DNA from: Acanthosepion lycidas
Lineage: Eukaryota > Mollusca > Cephalopoda > Sepiida > Sepiidae
NCBI GenBank assembly: GCA_963932145.1
Contig: OZ010611.1
Span: 57,545,292 to 57,609,291, forward strand
DNA length: 64,000 nucleotides
Direction: 5' to 3'
Part shown: piece after piece, positions 61,151-64,000 of the stretch
How the letters are laid out: each line of letters starts with the position of its first letter
Numbering within the stretch: the stretch's first letter is position 1
Program-made: the position numbers and the translations under genes
Notes under the pieces: generated by a model
Databases searched by the model: none
Told to the model about the DNA's origin: nothing
The model's input: the letters and a program-made list of their open reading frames with translations, nothing else

Positions 61151-64000
61151 AAATTTGTTGGCACAAAATGGGTGATCAGTGTCTTATTCTCTTCTGTTTG
61201 TGCCTTGTCTTTAGCTTTTTCTTCTATATTTAACTTTATGTAGGGTCTAGGCCCCCCCTCTAATCTTGGTTGAAATTATTTTTCATTCTAATTCATAGAA
61301 ATGGAGTAGCGTGCAATGGTGTCGTCTCATACAACAGTGAGGTAGGAGAAAAAATTTGTTGTTACAAAATGGGTGATCAGTGTCTTATTCTCTTCTGTTT
61401 GTGCCTTGTCTTTAGCTTTTTCTTCTATATTTAACTTTATGTAGAGGCTAGGCCACCCTCTAAATCTTGGTTGAAATTATTTTTCATTCTAATTCATAGA
61501 AATGGAGTAGCGTGCAATGGTGTCGTCTCATACAACTGTGAGTTAGTAGAAAAAATTTGTGGGCACAATATGGGGGATCAGTGACTTATTCTAAACTGTT
61601 TGTACCTTGTCCTTAGCTTTTTCTTCTATATTTAACTTTATGTAGAGCCTAGGCCCCTTTGTAAATCTTGGTTGATATTATTTTTCATTCTAATTCATAG
61701 AAATGGAGTAGCGTGCAATGGTATCGTCTCAAACAACAGTGAGTTAGGAGAAAAAATTTGTGGGCACAAAATGGGTGATCAGTGTCTTATTCTCTTCTGT
61801 TTGTGCCTTGTCTTTAGCTTTTTCTTCTATATTTAACTTTATGTAGAGGCTAGGCCCCCCTCTAAATCTTGGTTGAAATTATTTTGCATTCTACTTCATA
61901 GAAATGGAGTAGCGTGCAATGGTGTCGTCTCAAACAACAGTGAGTTAGGAGAAAAAATTTGTGGGCACAAAATGGGTGATCAATGTCTTATTCTCTTCTG
62001 TTTGTGCCTTGTCTTTAGCTTTTTCTTCTATATTTAACTTTATGTAGAGGCTAGGCCCCCCTCTAAATCTTTGTTGAAATTATTTTTCATTCTAATTCAT
62101 AGAAATGGAGTAGCGTGCAATGGTGTCGTCTCAAACAACAGTGAGTTAGGCGAAAAAATTTGTGGGCACAAAATGGGTGATCAGTGTCTTATTCTCTTCT
62201 GTTTGTGCCTTGTCTTTAGCTTTTTCTTCTATATTTAACTTTATGTAGAGGCTAGGCCCCCCTCTAAATCTTGGTTGAAATTATTTTTCATTCTAATTCA
62301 TAGAAATGGAGTAGCGTGCAATGGTGTCGTCTCAAACAACAGTGTGACACGAGAAAAAATTTGTTGGCACAAAATGGGTGATCAGTGTCTTATTCTCTTC
62401 TGTTTGTGCCTTGTCTTTAGCTTTTTCTTCTATATTTAACTTTATGTAGAGGCTAGGCCCCCCTATAAATCTTGGTTGAAATTATTTTTCATTCTAATTC
62501 ATAGAAATGGAGTATCGTGCAATGGTGTCGTCTCAAACAACAGTGTGGTAGGAGAAAAAATTTGTTGGCACAAAATGGGTGATCAGTGCCTTATTCTCTT
62601 CTGTTTGTGCCTTGTCTTTAGCTTTTTCTTCTATATTTAACTTTATGTAGAGGCTAGGCCCCACTCTAAATCTTGGTTGAAATTATTTTTCTTTCTAATC
62701 CATAGAAATTGAGTAGCGTGCAATGGTGTCGTCTCAAACAACAGTGAGTTAGGAGAAAAAATTTGTGGGCACAAAATGGGTGATCAGTGTCTTATTCTCT
62801 TCTGTTTCTGCCTTGTCTTTAGCTTTTTCTTCTATATTTAACTTTATGTAGAGGCTAGGCCCCCCTCTAAATCTTGGTTGAAATTATTTTTCATTCTAAT
62901 TCATAGAAATGGAGTAGCGTGCAATGGTGTCGTCTCAAACAACAGTGTGGTAGGAGAAAAAATTTGTTGGCACAAAATGGGTGATCAGTGTCTTATTCTC
63001 TTCTGTTTGTACCTTGTCTTTAGCTTTTTCTTCTATATTTAACTTTATGTAGAGGCTAGGCCCCCCTCTAAATCTTGGTTGAAATTATTTTTCATTCTAA
63101 TTCATAGAAATGGAGTAGCGTGCAATGGTGTCGTCTCAAATAACAGTGAGTTAGGAGAAAAAATTTGTGGGCACAAAATGGGTGATCAGTGTCTTATTCT
63201 CTTCTGTTTGTGCCTTGTCTTTAGCTTTTTCTTCTATATTTAACTTTATGTAGAGGCTAGGCCCCCCTCTAAATCTTGGTTGAAATTATTTTTCATTCTA
63301 ATTCATAGAAATGGAGTAGCGTGCAATGGTGTCGTCTCAAACAACAGTGAGTTAGGAGAAAAAATTTGTGGGCACAAAATGGGTGATCAGTGTCTTATTC
63401 TCTTCTGTTTGTGCCTTGTCTTTAGCTTTTTCTTCTATATTTAACTTTATGTAGAGGATAGGCCCCCCTCTAAATCTTGGTTGAAATTATTTTTCATTCG
63501 AATTAATAGAAATGGAGTAGCGTGCAATGGTGTCGTCTCATACAACTGTGAGTTAGTAGAAAAAATTTGTCGGCACAAAATGGGGGATCAGTGTCTTATT
63601 CTCTGCTGTTTGTAGCTTGTCTTTAGCTTTTTCTTCTATATTTAACTTTATGTAGAGGCTAGGCCCCTTTTTAAATCTTGGTTGATATTATTTTTAATTC
63701 TAATTCATAGAAATGGAGTAGCGTGCAATGGTGTCGTCTCAAACAACAGTGAGTTAGGAGAAAAAATTTGTGGGCACAAAATGGGGGATCAGTGACTTAT
63801 TCTAATCTGTTTGTACCTTGTCTTTAGCTTTTTCTTCTATATTTAACTTTATGTAGAGCCTAGGCCCCTTTCTAAATCTTGGTTGATATTATTTTTCATT
63901 CTAATTCATAGAAATGGAGTAGCGTGCAATGGTGTCGTCTCAAACAACAGTGAGTTAGGAGAAAAAATTTGTTGGCACAAAATGGGTGATCAGTGTCTTA
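61150..64000. repeat. Near-consensus monomers at the right edge
   Basis: Most monomers here carry CTCAAACAACAG, CCCCCCTCT junctions and ATTCATAG, and are close to consensus. A subtype with GGGGGATCAGTG, TTATTCTAATCTG or TTCTAAACTG, TTTGTACCTTG and GTTGATATT recurs at about 59,765, 59,965, 61,570 and 63,785. Three monomers have ACAGTGTGG or GTGTGACAC in place of ACAGTGAGT. The array runs off the window inside a monomer. Confidence 0.82.

Larger units (their letters stand above)
1..64000. repeat. 201-bp tandem satellite array filling the window
   Basis: One monomer repeats head to tail across the whole window, always in the same orientation. Taking TCTAAAT as monomer position 1, starts fall at 2, 203, 404, 605 and so on. 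The last start, 63,871, implies 318 monomers with a net 49 bp lost to small indels. Nearly every monomer keeps the same landmarks: GAAATGGAGTAGCG (41-54), GTCGTCTCATACAAC (64-78), GAGAAAAAATTTG (89-101), TGATCA (118-123), CTTTAGCTTTTTCTTC (153-168) and TAGAGGCTAGGCC (185-197). Monomers differ mainly by point changes, and sets of variants recur together as higher-order repeats. No unrelated sequence interrupts the array. Arrays of this kind usually form centromeric, pericentromeric or subtelomeric heterochromatin in eukaryotes; which of these applies cannot be decided here. Confidence 0.98.

Noticed and set aside
1-64000. CRISPR-like regular repeats
   Set aside because: The repeats are contiguous 201-bp monomers with no unique spacers and no cas genes.
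1-64000. Ribosomal DNA spacer or 5S rDNA array
   Set aside because: No rRNA sequence or 5S internal promoter boxes are recognisable in the monomer; the repeat has no genic part.
1-64000. TATA-like TATATTTAA (monomer about 169-177) as a promoter
   Set aside because: A short AT-rich string in a 37% GC repeat, present in every monomer, with no supporting downstream gene.
1-64000. Embedded transposon, LTR or target-site duplication
   Set aside because: No stretch departs from the monomer for more than a few bases, so nothing is inserted.

Overview
The window is a single uninterrupted satellite DNA array. A monomer of 201 bp repeats head to tail from the first base to the last. Counting from the junction motif TCTAAAT at position 2 to its last occurrence at 63,871 gives 318 monomers with a net loss of 49 bp, followed by a partial monomer of about 130 bp. 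Both window edges lie inside monomers, so the array extends past each end. I see no protein-coding gene, RNA gene, transposon insertion, CRISPR array or unique spacer. The organism is a eukaryote, because satellite arrays of this length with nested higher-order repeats are typical of centromeric, pericentromeric, subtelomeric or other heterochromatin. I cannot tell plant from animal and do not recognise the family by name. The consensus monomer has 74 G/C bases in 201 (about 37%).

Layout. 1-2,814: mixed monomers, including a run of five GATCAAAGG-type monomers. 2,815-6,432: three versions of a 6/7/5-monomer higher-order repeat (HOR). 6,433-11,391: a 10-monomer block followed by an 11-monomer (2,211 bp) tandem duplication with a visible crossover point near 9,181. 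11,458-17,086: a 15-monomer (3,015 bp) duplication. 17,287-22,906: a 12-monomer (2,407 bp) duplication ending in 5- and 4-monomer sub-repeats. 22,907-37,571: a more degenerate mosaic with 9-, 10- and 7-monomer periodicities and an out-of-place block at about 32,985-33,500. 37,572-39,980: three copies of a 4-monomer, 803 bp unit. 39,981-43,592: 5- and 10-monomer units. 43,593-52,227: an 8-monomer HOR with 8-, 12-, 7-, 8- and 8-monomer versions. 52,228-64,000: older-looking mixed monomers with several short duplications.

The parts do not act as genes in a pathway. They record repeated unequal exchange and conversion in the 201-bp register. Features that could have a role in chromatin are a CENP-B-box-like motif present in a subset of monomers, a dyad at the monomer junction, and A/T tracts. 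No new defence, metabolic or mobile system was found; the interest lies in the array's internal organisation.
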